64,000 nucleotides of DNA, taken from assembly GCF_000002235.5 (NCBI RefSeq), contig NW_022145615.1, positions 15,610,712 to 15,674,711 of the forward strand, read 5' to 3'. The notes under the pieces are model-generated. The model saw only the letters and a list, made by a program, of their open reading frames with translations, searched no databases and had not been told where the DNA came from. The DNA is from Strongylocentrotus purpuratus (lineage: Eukaryota; Echinodermata; Echinoidea; Camarodonta; Strongylocentrotidae). Positions 23,390 through 33,903 of the stretch are shown piece after piece. A program made the translations under genes and the position numbers. Positions within the stretch are counted from its first letter, which is position 1. Each line of letters begins with the position of its first letter.

Positions 23390-23572
23390 CATCAAGAGAA
23401 CCAACATTTTCCAGAGACTCAGCAGCAACAACCAACAATAGCAGGAGCAGCGGCAACAACAACAGCAGCAACAACAGCAGCAACAGCAGCAACAACAACA
23501 TCAACAGCAGCAGCAAAAGCATCAGCGCAGCACCAGCAGCAGCAACCTGGACAACAACAAAGATGGTAGCAG
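23390..23572. repeat. CAG/CAA/AAC trinucleotide repeat
   Basis: Interrupted triplet repeat (AGCAGCAACAACCAACAA type). It opens Gln/Thr/Ala-rich frames on one strand and Leu/Ala/Cys-rich frames on the other; neither has other gene features. Confidence 0.9.
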
Positions 23573-24663
23573 CAACATCGACAACAAGGACAACAAAGAA
23601 AATGCACAGTTGATGGACAGCTGGAGCTGTTGGAGATTGAGAGGGAGATATTTGGAATATTAAAATTGAGGTTTAAAAGGAAAAGTTGCAAGTAATGATA
23701 AGATACAAAAATCAAATTAATCAATACTAAACAATGAACTGTAAATTTTCTTCATCATTTTTAACTGCATTTTTCAACCTTTGAGGGTTTTTTTCCTCTC
23801 AGTAGTTTAAGTAGATCTCAAGATATAGATCTATTGATCTAGATTAAGTAGTCTGTTCTTTGAAAATTGATGGAAAATTGACACAACGAATGTCATTCTG
23901 ATTTTATTTTATTAATATTCCGTTCAATTGAGAAGGCCCTTTAACATTAATTTCAGCTGTTTGTTGTGTGTTTATTTTTATTTTGTTGTCTCTACCAACA
24001 ACAACAAAAAAAGGTAATAAAGTTGGGTGAATGTGGAGTCTGAATCTACACGCTTAGTCTTATCGTTAGACCCCATTCATTCACCTTTGTTATCTAGATT
24101 AAAATGAATGAAAGAGTGGAATAAAATTTTAGGTCCCAATTTAAAAAAAAAAAATCAAACAAACAATTTGTACATTGCGATGGTATTGGGTCTACTTTTC
24201 ATAGGACTTCAAGCTCAAGTCAGTTCATTTCAGGAAAAAAAAGGCAATACTTACTTGGTTTTTCTTTCCGCACATGACTTGCTTCACCCTTCTATTGTCG
24301 CAAAAAATAATCTCAAAGCCACAAAGACTTGCAGATGGGCAGATAGATCCTTGCTCCTCTTTTTGGCATGCTCTAACTCATTTATCATGTATAACACTCC
24401 TTCCCTAGTAAATCTGTATTTTTGTAACATAGCTGCATCAACTCTAGATTCTACCGAGGGCAGCACCCCCTAGGATATTCATGATTGCTGCCATTTTGCC
24501 CTTTTGGTGCCTTTTTGCTTGTTGTTCGTCGGTGTAAATTGACTTTGTCGGGAGGTCCAAGGCAACCGACAAATTTATTGAAATTAGTCGGTGAAAATGA
24601 TATTAGTCGGTGAAATCCACCGACTAAATGTTTGATGAAACGCCCCCCTGATGGTCACACACA
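23573..24663. other. No gene recognised
   Basis: Includes a 121-residue frame at 24108-24473 without recognisable domains. GTCGGTGAAAATGATATTAG and GTCGGTGAAATCCACCGAC occur near 24589 and 24607, a small hairpin-like pair. Nothing else is supported. Confidence 0.4.
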
Positions 24664-25580
24664 CTCATCTCACTCTACGTTCGCCTCACCTCACTGTACG
24701 TTCACCACATAGTAAATCCAACAGGATTGTTTGCATAATTCAATTGTTTTAAATTCTATATTCTAAAGAAGGCCCTATTATTTTCATTAAATTCGTGTTG
24801 CGCGCAATAATTTTACGTTCACTCTTGCTAAATAAAATGCTTCATTAAGATAAATAACGTTGTTTTAATTCAGTATAATTATGATACCTCATTCTACGTT
24901 TGCCTCACCTCACTGTACGTTCGCCACATAATTCTCTCACATGCCAACATGATTTAGTTTGCATTGAATTGTTTTTTAATTATATAGTCCAGATTAATTA
25001 GCCTATAGGAATATAATTATTGTGCCAAATCTCATGTTAGCACCTGTAAAGAAATCATTAAGAGAAGTGAAACATAAATGTTTTAATTTCTTATAGGCCT
25101 GGTACCTCACTCTACGTTCGCCTCACCTCACTGTACGTTCGCCACATAATTCTCTCTACATCAGGTAATCCAACATGATTTTGTTTGGATTGAATTGTTT
25201 TGAATTCTATAGTTCCCAATTAATAGGCCTATAGGAATATAATTATTGTGCAAAATCTTATGTTAAAACATGAATACAGAAGAGAAAAATGAAACATAAA
25301 TGTTTTAATTCACGTAGGACCTACCTTACTCTACGTTCGCCTCACCTCATTGTAAGTTCGCCACATCATTCTATCTACCGTTCAACATGACTTTGTTGGC
25401 ATTTAATTGTTTTTAATTCTTAATTGGCCGGATTAATAGAACTATAGGAATATAATTATTGTGCCAAATCTCAGAACCTTAATATCTAATAAATGAAACA
25501 TTCCTGTTTTCATTATATATGCCTACATCACTCTACATTCACCACATAATTCTCTTTATCCAGCATGACTTTGTTTGCAT
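24664..25580 (+). repeat. ~220 bp tandem repeat family D
   Basis: About five diverged units, each containing TACGTTCGCCTCACCTCACT followed by GTACGTTCGCCACATAATTC, at roughly 24677, 24896, 25115, 25333 and 25535. Between these lie AT-rich segments with AATAGGCCTATAGGAATATA. The reverse complement family is found at 43.96-45.0 kb. Confidence 0.85.
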
Positions 25581-25596
25581 TAAAATGTTTTGAATT

Positions 25597-27026
25597 ACAC
25601 TGTTGGTCATAATGGTGGAATATTTATTTTTACCCCAGTTTAGGGAAGGATTTTTAAAAATTATTTATTTCTAATAGATCTAGATAATGGCATACATTCT
25701 CAGATTTTATTGAATATTAAATTGCGAGTGTTTGTTTTGCGTGACTGCTATATCATATGTGTGCTACTATGCTAATCAGCTAGGGAACCTACGTCCTTAA
25801 ATCATAATTGACAGTAATGAGGATTAATGCCTCACAAAAGGGCACTAATATAGCTGATCAGCACGATTTTTATCCTGGGGCCTCACAGTAACGAGGCCAT
25901 TGCTTACCCCCTGAATCATGACTGTACGCAGTGTTTGCTAGGGTACGCGGCCTCTTCCACAAATCCCCCAAAACGACGAAAATGCAATAGCTTGTCAAAA
26001 ATTCATTGCATTTTCCCCCGGCCCCCTACAGGAAAAATTCCTGTGTGTGGCCATGCCTTGAACCATAATGCATGGCCCTACAAGGAATTTTTCCTGTTGG
26101 GGGCCGGGGGGAAATGCAATGAATTTTTGACAATTTATTGCATTTTCTTCGTTTTGGGGGATTTGTGGAAGGGGCCGCGTACCCTAGCAAACACTGCGTA
26201 CAGTCATGATTCAGGGGGCTAAGCAATGGCCTCGTTACTGTGAGGCCCCAGGATAAAAATCGTGCCGATCAGCTATATATTAGTGCCCTCTGTGTGGCCA
26301 TGCCTTGAACCATAATGCATGGCCCTACAAGGAATTTTTCCTGTTGGGGGCCGGGGGGAAATGCAATGAATTTTTGACAATTTATTGCATTTTCTTCGTT
26401 TTGGGGGATTTGTGGAAGGGGCCGCGTACCCTAGCAAACACTGCGTACAGTCATGATTCAGGGGGCTAAGCAATGGCCTCGTTACTGTGAGGCCCCAGGA
26501 TAAAAATCGTGCCGATCAGCTATATATTAGTGCCCTCTGTGTGGCCATGCCTTGAACCATAATGCATGGCCCTACAAGGAATTTTTCCTGTTGGGGGGCC
26601 GGGGGGAAATGCAATGAATTTTTTGACAATTTATTGCATTTTCTTCGTTTTGGGGGATTTGTGGAAGGGGCCGCGTACCCTAGCAAACACTGCGTACAGA
26701 CATGATTCAGGGGGCTAAGCAATGGCCTCGTTACTTGAGGCCCCAGGATAAAAATCGTGCCGATCAGCTATATATTAGTGCCCTTTTGTGAGGCATTAAT
26801 CCTCATTACTGTCAATTATGACTTAAGGACATAGGTCCCTTAGCTGATTAGCATAGTAGAACACATATGATTAAGCAGTCACGCAAAACAAACACTCGCA
26901 AATTAATATTCAATAAACTCTGAGAATGTATGCCATTATCTAGATCTATTAGAAATAAATAATTTTTAAAAATCCTTCCCTAAACTGGGGTAAAAATAAA
27001 TATTCCACCATTATGACCAACAGTGT
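25597..27026. repeat. 1.43 kb palindrome with one enlarged arm
   Basis: The left arm (25597-26058) reads ACTGTTGGTCATAATGGTGG at its outer end, and the right arm ends with the complementary CCACCATTATGACCAACAGT at about 27005-27024. Homology continues inward through TTGTTTTGCGTGACTGCTAT / AGTCACGCAAAACAAAC, the CTGGGGCCTCACAGTAACGA region and the CCCCCGGCCCCC region to a centre near 26060-26072. The right arm is about 490 bp longer because its inner part is tandemly repeated. Confidence 0.85.
26042..26790 (+). repeat. 247 bp tandem repeat inside the palindrome's right arm
   Basis: Three units of 247 bp, marked by CCATGCCTTGAACCATAATG at 26051, 26298 and 26545, nearly identical. Each contains CGTACCCTAGCAAACACTGC and AGGCCCCAGGATAAAAATCG. 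Frames of ~66 residues repeat with the units and are not taken as genes. Confidence 0.9.
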
Positions 27027-27159
27027 ATATAATCTAGATTTAGTTATAGGCCTATGATAAGTATAAATGCATGTTGTGTATTCTTCTTTTTCTACATACT
27101 TGTATTCAGGGTAGCTGCCCGCCGCGGAAGGGGGGGGGGGTCTCCGAAGGGGGATGTGG

Positions 27160-27200
27160 GGTGCGACCACACCCCCCCCCCCCCCCCACACACACACCTA
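27160..27200. repeat. Homopolymer C run followed by CACACA
   Basis: About 17 consecutive C residues then a short CA run. Close to a G run at 27130-27139. Confidence 0.85.
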
Positions 27201-27237
27201 TCAGGATATTATTGTCGATATTGCGCTGCCGTCGGGG

Positions 27238-27425
27238 AAAATGAGAAAAGAGGAGGGGAAAATGAGAAGGGAAGGGAAAGAAAAGGGGAAAAAAGGAAAA
27301 GAAAGGAAAGAGAAGAGAAGAAAGAAAAAGAAAAAAGAAAGAGAGGCAACAGGGGAGGCAAAAAGGAAAAGAAAAGATAAGAATAGAAAGGAAAATAAAG
27401 AAAATAAAGACAGAAAAAAATTGTA
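27238..27425 (+). repeat. Polypurine tract (GA-rich, ~185 bp)
   Basis: Almost uninterrupted purines on the plus strand (GAAAAGAGGAGGGGAAAATG and similar), able in principle to form triplex DNA. The Lys/Glu- or Phe/Leu/Ser-rich frames through it are compositional artefacts. Confidence 0.9.
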
Positions 27426-27445
27426 GACATTGGCACATTGACATA

Positions 27446-27517
27446 TTATATTTGTCGGTAATTGATGGCCTCTACAACCCCCCCCCCCCCCCCACTTAAA
27501 AAGGTATAACGCCCCTA
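27446..27517 (-). mobile_element. hAT-like terminus, truncated
   Basis: TTGTCGGTAATTGATGGCCT, a C run, and AAAAAGGTATAACGCCCCTA match the arrangement at 19.13-19.24 kb. Only this end is seen. Confidence 0.45.
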
Positions 27518-28560
27518 GCTGCCGGTCCATCCCATTTTCATTCTTGCAAACCATTCGACGTATTAATTTCAAACTTGACTCATGTAGACATCAAAGTGGC
27601 TCGTTCTGGCAATAAAATTGGACAACTTAATTTAACTTCAAACCGTTTTTTGTCTTCTATGGGTTGAGGGGGGCACTTAACTATATTGTTGTACATACGC
27701 GCGACCACAGGTTTCAACCACCCCTAAATGCATTATATTCTTGTTCAATTTATACCCTATTCACCAATTTCCACTTGTTTCGCTTTACATTTTACCCCCT
27801 ATGAAATGTACCCCTATAACAACATATACCTAATGAGGTCAATTATAGGTCGCAAAAAATCTAGACCAATATGGTGGAAAAATATACCCGAAACGCAGGG
27901 GACGCAGAGCGTTTTTGAAAGTGTGGGGGGGGGGGGGGGCTGAGCATGCAACAAATGTTTTTTTTTTTTTAATTTGGGAGATTTTATGAAACGTGAGTTT
28001 AACATACTCTTGAAACGTAACTTTAACTGATTTTTTTTGCCTACTTAACTCCAGAAACATACCCAATCTTTGGCGTTTTTGGCAACCTAAACGCATCATG
28101 CGCATTGATTACCTTAACCAACAAAAGCTACCGGTATATCCTTTTTACTCGTTTTTCTTTATCGCGCGTGTGTACAACAATATAGTTGAGTTTCTGCCCC
28201 CCCCCCCCCCCACAAGCACATTTATTAAATCTCTGCCAAGATTCGCTGAAAGATTTTCAGTTCAGGTTACAGTTTTAGGTGTGCCAAAAGTTTTATTATA
28301 ATGTGTATTGTGTATGTATATGTATACAGAAATGTGTCTTTCTTGTACAATCTAAAGCAGCCCTCAACCCCCCACCCCCACAAAAAATCTCTCTTTGTTG
28401 AGTTTGTAAGATTAACAAAAGGAAAGGTTTCTGGTTGTTTAGTGTTAAAATGTTCTATAGAAATATCAATGTGATGTCCCTAATATGTATATACTATTTG
28501 TGATGAGGGAAATGCCTGGGGTGGGGTCATATACTTACCTAATGTAAAATACAGGGATGT
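27518..28560. other. No gene recognised
   Basis: AT-rich with G run at 27925-27938, T run at 27958-27970 and C run at 28197-28211. No coding region supported. Confidence 0.45.
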
Positions 28561-28599
28561 GCCTCTCTAATAAATGAGATGAGAACAAGTTTGGTGTGA

Positions 28600-29262
28600 T
28601 GGGAGCTTTAATAAAAAAAAAGACATCATATTTCGTTCAAAGAACAGGAGAGTTTCCGGAGACATTAATGACATTTCTGTTAACAACGTAGTCCTACAAC
28701 GTGTACATTCACTATCCTTTCTTGGTGTTACTATAGGCGAATTCCTGGACTGGAAGAACACATTAAAAATGTAACTTTGAAAGTATCTAGAAGCATTGGA
28801 GTATCATCAAAATTAAAATTTACCGTTCCCCAAAATGTTCTAATGTTATTTTACAACTCGATAGTATTACCCCATTTATCTTACTGCAATATAGTGTGGG
28901 GAAATTCATATTCATCTCATCTAAATAAAATGGAAATACTTCAAAAGAGGGCAATTCGAATTTTAACATATTCAATGTATAATTCTCATACGAAACTATT
29001 ATTTAGCAGAATGAAGGTTCTTCCTGTCCAAGAACTAATATCACTTAATACTTGTATATTTATGTTTTATTTCCACACTGGTAATCTTCCACACATTTTT
29101 CAAAACATGTTTATTAGAAATTCATCCGTTCATTCACATAACACAAGGCAAAAAATGTTATTACACAAACCCCCTGTACGTACAACCCATGCACTGAAAT
29201 CATTTAGAAATGTGGGAATAATAAGCAAATGGAATGATTTAAACGAGTTAAACTTTGTCTAA
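28600..29262 (+). pseudogene. LINE reverse transcriptase C-terminal fragment (CR1/L2-like)
   Basis: Translation gives LQRVHSLSFLGVTIGEFLDW just upstream of 28775, then after a stop/frameshift at about 28770 the open stretch 28777-29262 with VSRSIGVSSKLKF, YNSIVLPHLSYCNIVWGN, ILQKRAIRIL and VHSHNTRQ...FRNVGIISKWNDL. These match the region downstream of the FADD box in CR1/L2 LINEs. The 5' part (endonuclease, RT core) is absent. It resembles the copy at 14.5-17.8 kb but is clearly diverged. Confidence 0.85.
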
Positions 29263-29451
29263 GTTTAAAGTTTTGTGCAAAGGGGAACTATTTATCAATT
29301 TGTAAAACTGGGTAGGACTATATTAAAAGTTTTAATCTCACATTTCGCATTTTTCATGTGTTTCCTCTTCTTCCTTTTTATTTTTAAATATGCTACTCTC
29401 TTCTTCTTCTCTCTCTCTCTTATTATATGTTTTAAACTACATTGCATTGCG

Positions 29452-29476
29452 CGTGTGTGTGTGTGTGTGTGCGTGC
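29452..29476. repeat. (GT)n microsatellite
   Basis: About 12 GT units followed by GCGTGCGCGTGCGTGC. Confidence 0.95.
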
Positions 29477-29834
29477 GCGTGCGTGCTCTCACCTCAGCAT
29501 TCTTGTGGGGTTTTATGTGCGCTTCACATACCCCTTGTGAGGCATTTTTTTACTTTGTGGGGTATTTTTTCAGGACCCCACAGAGTAAAGTCTTTCAAAT
29601 GACTGTATATTCGGTGTCCTATGCCCTGCGGGGCATTAGAAGTGGTACCCCATAAATGACTTTTTGTGAGCGTGTGCTAAAACTTGCACACTTTTTTATA
29701 GTAACATCGTAAGCACACCGCCGGGTTGTTATCGCCAGGTTGTACATACCCCACTAGTAGGGGACCACAAGGTATATCTGGAACGCACAGAAATACCCCA
29801 CAATCAGGTGCCCCACAAAGGCCCTGATGTGAGA

Positions 29835-29837
<3 letters not shown>

Positions 29838-29868
<31 letters not shown>
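29838..29868. repeat. (GT)n microsatellite
   Basis: About 15 GT units followed by GAGTGAGTATGGCTGAGTGT. Confidence 0.95.
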
Positions 29869-29869
<1 letters not shown>

Positions 29870-30189
29870 TGAGTATGGCTGAGTGTGTTTGCAAGATATT
29901 TGTAATTGTTTTGTAATACGTATGAATATACATGTATCTCTTTTTTGTTTTGCTTGTTATAGCATATTTTTATTATACAGTATGTATTTAATTCTATGTT
30001 AATGGGCCCCATTTACAAGCTCTGCTTCTCCGTCGGGGTTCATAGCCTGTCATCATATTATAAGTATTGTTCCAGTACAAGGCAGTGTCATAAATTGTTT
30101 TTAATGATTGGCTGAATACATTGAAATTGAATTGAATTATGAATAGAGAGAATATGTGGCGAACGTTCAGTGAGGTTAGGTGAACGTAG

Positions 30190-30775
30190 AGCCCCCCCCC
30201 CCCCCCACTCAGTGTTATTTAGGGTACGCCGTATCAGGACAATTACCCCCTGGGCAATCACCCCCCGGAAAATTACCCCCGGAAAACTACCCCCCAAGGA
30301 CAATTACCCCCTGGAAAATTACCCCCCGGAGAATTACCCCCCGAGGACAATTACCCCCCATGGACAATTACCCCCCGGAAAATTACCCCCCGGAGAATTA
30401 CCCCCCGAGGACAATTACCCCCCAAGGACAATTACCCCCCGGAAATTTACCCCCCGGAAAACTACCCCCCGAGGACAACTACCCCCGAGGACAATTACCC
30501 CCCGAGGACAAGTACCCCCCGGAAAACTACCCCCCGAGGACAACTACCCCCCAGGACAATTACCCCCCGAGGACAACTACCCCCCGAGGACAACTACCCC
30601 CGAGGACAACTACCCCCCAGGACAATTACCCCCCATGGACAACTACCCCCGAGGACAATTACCCCCCGAGGACAACTACCCCCCGAAAACTACCCCCCGA
30701 GGACAACTACCCCCCCCCCCGAGGACAATTACCCCCCCTCGAAACACCATTACCTCCGAGGACAATCACACCCAG
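30190..30775 (+). repeat. C-rich minisatellite (GAGGACAATTACCCCCC type)
   Basis: Starts after a C run and CACTCAGTGTTATTTAGGG (left end of cassette C). Units of about 15-19 bp alternate GAGGACAATTACCCCCC, GGAAAATTACCCCCC, GGAGAATTACCCCCC and GAGGACAACTACCCCC. The opening order of units matches, in reverse complement, the end of the array at 43.0-43.5 kb. Proline-rich frames through it are artefacts. The complementary strand has dense G runs with quadruplex potential. Confidence 0.9.
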
Positions 30776-31739
30776 GGAATTTGCAACACTGTGACGTATA
30801 ATGCGAGCTCCGCTTCAAATTGCTATTTAGAGAAAATGTCATGAACTTTCATTTTCTTAGTTATTTATGACGGCATAGATTTGTTTCGTACAGGGGTTGT
30901 GTATAAACATATTTGCAATAATTATATTTAATTATATTTTGGGTGAATGTATGTGGAAAATTTGTTAAGGAAGAATACAGATTTTTTTAAAGTTTTCTAG
31001 CACAGGGCAAATAGGCGGGGAGCTCACAAGACACGTCACGGAGTTGCATATTTGTGTTTGCACCTTCAACAAATCATAATTTTCTAATTTTTAATTGGTG
31101 AAACTTTTTCAAACTCTAGGCCATATGAAAGATAGAAACATCCACTACCTCCATCTCAGAAAAGGTTAAAGCAGGCATTTTTACTTTATTTTCCCCCTGA
31201 AACGTGGTCATGGTAATTCTATGAACCATATGAAATTGACAAGCTTTTGTTCTTAACGAGTTTAACAGAGATTAAAAATCGAAGGGACGCTTAAGCATTA
31301 GTGACGATGTTCGCTTCTCGCCAGCTTTGTTTGACGTTATTCAGTGTGGCCTCCAAGTCTCCTAAAACTTTGACTTTTCATGAATTCTGGAAGCAAAGGA
31401 ATATGTCTACTTAGACTGTGCTTAAAATTTATTTTTTGTTTAGCTGTTTATGGTTCTCTAGTGTACGAGTTAATGTGGTGAAAATCCTATTCTTGTTTTG
31501 TCATCATTCTTTATATAAAAGAAAAGGTATTGAACTTAAAATGTTGCGGAGGTAAATTGACATACAAGATGCAATATTTTAACTATTTACATTCTCTATC
31601 ACAAGTGAATAACTTTAATAGCATTTCAAACAGTGTTTCAATTTTCAGTTTTATTTTCACTTCCAACAGAACTATCAATATAAACAATTATGACAAGAAA
31701 TCAATTACATAAATCATTTTGAAAATCATTAATTAAATT
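30776..31739. other. No gene recognised
   Basis: AT-rich unique sequence; no domain, tRNA or clear repeat was recognised. Confidence 0.5.
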
Positions 31740-32325
31740 ACAAAAGAATGTATACATGTGCTGTAAGTGATGTTTCGTTTGTTTAAAAGTAAAAAACTGT
31801 GAAAATGGAGGGATCTACTGAGAAGCGGGATTTGTAGAATGTGGATCCCTCAAAAGACGGTAGTAATAAACATATGGAATAAATACATATACATTTGGAG
31901 ACAAAACAGATTAATCTGAAATTGTGAAATGAGAACTTATGAATTATAAATTCATAATTTAAAAATGTATAACAACATGCTTTTCCTACGTCTGGGTGAA
32001 CATGATCCAACAGAGACATAGGACGAAGACTGACATTATATGAAAGGTCACAAACGCAATCTGTGGGGGGGGGGGAGTAAAACACGAGTTGACTACGCGA
32101 AGATTTAATATGTTTTATAAGATTGTAAAAGAAACGAGTTCGCTTTTCGCTTAAAAGAATGGAGTGATGGGGCAAGTTTAGTACAAATACGTGAAAAGTT
32201 CCAAAATTTGAGACCGGCATAGATAAATGTATTTAGAAGAGGTAAATGAAAGTCACCACAATGTAATTTTTTTGTAGGGGGGTGGGGGGAGGAACACATC
32301 ATGAATAAAATTGAGAGCATGTCAT
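31740..32325 (-). pseudogene. LINE C-terminal and 3' UTR remnant
   Basis: On the minus strand the stretch at 32105-32320 encodes DFHLPLLNTFIYAGLKFWN and LAPSLHSFKRKANSFLLQSY, matching the FxYxGxxLWNxLP...SFKxxLxxxLL end of CR1/L2-like LINEs. It stops at about 32105, with probable 3' UTR below. No upstream RT is present. A G run lies at 32065-32074. Confidence 0.6.
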
Positions 32326-32675
32326 TACTGTTAGTTTACAAAAACTGGCCTAACTGGAAGAGATAGAGGTCATTAATTATTAACATGCTATTTTCAAAGA
32401 ATATAGGATTTGTAAGGGAACGCGACTGAGAGTTGCGATTAATACGAAGAGCTTTTTCTGCAACGATAAAACTTCTGTCCAGCAAATTTTGGCGCGTATT
32501 GCCCAAAACCATATTTGAAGAGGATAAACATGATAAATATTAATGATACATTAACACAAATAAAACACCTTCCTGCTGTCTTGAAGGAAGCCAAAGGAGG
32601 AGACTTATCAAAGTCATGTACTAAAAACAGAGTTCTGACATCCCAAAGTAAAACTCAGAGGCAAAGATCATCACA
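32326..32675. other. No feature recognised
   Basis: AT-rich sequence 3' of the duplicated transposase end; no support for a gene. Confidence 0.4.
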
Positions 32676-33094
32676 ATCATGCTTATCATATAAACATGAA
32701 ACAGTAAAAAAAGAGAATTAAAAAAAAACTAGAAACTTTTATCCTGAAAACAATCAAATGCATAAAAAAAGAAGATATCAAATGATATCATTCTGTATTC
32801 AACAATGTATATACGTAACACATCTCTTAATGTAAAACAAAAAATCCCATATAATGTAATGCCAAGTAAATGGGAGGTCCTGCATGTTAAAACAATTCAC
32901 CTGGACTGATCAAAAACTGTACAATAGCATAGGTGACTGATCGTTAGTGAAGATTATGGGACACGCCCCTTAAAAAATCTACAATGTCTCTCCCATGGTA
33001 ATTAGTAACGAGCCTGATGAGCCGGAGATTGGTATCTTGGTACACTCTCCTACGTGCGGGAGGCGCCATTCCAGCTTGCGCTTGCCCGATGCTA
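32676..33094 (-). pseudogene. Tandem duplicate of the 3' end of the FLYWCH-MULE gene (copy 1)
   Basis: Direct repeat of 33095-33513 with a 419 bp step, starting ATCATGCTTATCATATAAAC in both. It contains the last part of exon 4 on the minus strand, including the stop codon, plus the 3' flank. The coding portion is preserved almost perfectly (a synonymous change near 32972 is visible), so the duplication is recent. It lies 3' of the gene's own stop codon and should not alter the protein. Confidence 0.85.
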
Positions 33095-33513
33095 ATCATG
33101 CTTATCATATAAACATGAAACAGTAAAAAAGAGAATTAAAAAAAATAGAAACTTTTATCCTGAAAACGATCAAATGCATACAAAAAGAAGATATCAAATG
33201 ATATCATTCTGTATTCAACAATGTATATACGCATCTCTTAATGTAAAACAAAACATCCCATATAATGTAATGCCAAGTAAATGGGAGGTCCTGCATGTTA
33301 AAACAATTCAACTGGACTGATCAAAAACTGTACAATAGCATAGGTGACTGATCGTTAGTGAAGATTATGGGACACGCCCCTCAAAAAATCTACAATGTCT
33401 CTCCCATGGTAATTAGTAACGAGCCTGATGAGCCGGAGATTGGTATCTTGGTACACTCTCCTACGTGCGGGAGGCGCCATTCCAGCTTGCGCTTGTCCGA
33501 TCGTTACTTCGTT
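33095..33513 (-). repeat. Tandem 419 bp duplication, copy 2 (part of the gene)
   Basis: The copy that remains continuous with exon 4. The copies differ by small indels such as CGTAACACATC versus CGCATC near 32815/33229. The shared block ends within exon 4 near 33503-33513. Confidence 0.85.
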
Positions 33514-33903
33514 CATGGCATGTTCCCGTTTTAGGCAGGTCAAAAACTGCCAAAACGAGGGGTGGTCGGCACCGACGCCGATCTGGAACCTTCGGTGCCA
33601 GCCCTCCACATGATTGTTCGTGCGAAATTCCCCCTGCAGTGTCGCATTGAACATGTTCCACATTATGGGCGGGAACCTCGCTGCCTGGCGACCATGTCCC
33701 GCGGCTCTTTGAGGTCGACCCACATAAGTATCCTCAAAATAATTGAGGACAGGTTGCAGCTCTGCCCTTGCAATGCCTGCCAAGGCTTCAAACGCCTCCA
33801 CGGTGTCTTCCACTGGCACAAATGCAATCGCTCCTATCATTCTCGCCTGTGTCCGGATCTCCTCATCCTCGTTGTAGAGCACCTGCAGCCCTTCTTGCTT
33901 GAT
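33355..33903 (-). CDS. Exon 4 of FLYWCH-MULE gene (C-terminal transposase region)
   Basis: 182 codons and a stop. Starts IKQEGLQVLYNEDEEIRTQA and contains FEDTYVG, PIMWNMFNATLQGEFRTNNH then VEGWHRRFQIGVGADHPSFW. The glutamate in NNHVEGWH is the likely third catalytic residue. Base composition is visibly more GC-rich than its surroundings, consistent with coding selection. The final ~50 codons lie in the 419 bp duplicated block. Confidence 0.85.
   Translation of the reverse strand: MKQEGLQVLYNEDEEIRTQARMIGAIAFVPVEDTVEAFEALAGIARAELQPVLNYFEDTYVGRPQRAAGHGRQAARFPPIMWNMFNATLQGEFRTNNHVEGWHRRFQIGVGADHPSFWQFLTCLKREHAMNEVTIGQAQAGMAPPARRRVYQDTNLRLIRLVTNYHGRDIVDFLRGVSHNLH

Larger units (their letters stand above)
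29263..30137 (+). mobile_element. Probable LINE 3' UTR with (GAATT)n tail
   Basis: Follows the LINE C-terminal fragment and ends in TTGAAATTGAATTGAATTAT at about 30118-30137, a short tandem tail typical of these LINEs. GGGCCCCATTTACAAGCTCT near 30005 resembles LINE 3' UTR sequence. Two TG/GT microsatellites (29452-29476 and 29838-29868) interrupt it, as do GGTACCCC / GTACATACCCC inverted phrases. Continuity with the upstream ORF is inferred. Confidence 0.5.

Noticed and set aside
23328..23724. Poly-Leu, poly-Ala/Thr and Gln-rich frames
   Set aside because: CAG/CAA microsatellite read in different frames and strands.
24108..24473. 121-residue plus-strand frame
   Set aside because: No domain, splice context or homologous copy could be recognised; the complementary strand is open for 60 residues too.
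27054..27444. Lys/Glu-rich and Phe/Leu-rich frames at the GA tract
   Set aside because: Compositional artefact of a polypurine tract.
30170..30844. 204-224 residue Pro/Thr/Asn-rich frames
   Set aside because: They are produced by the C-rich minisatellite; two frames are open simultaneously, as expected for a stop-poor repeat.
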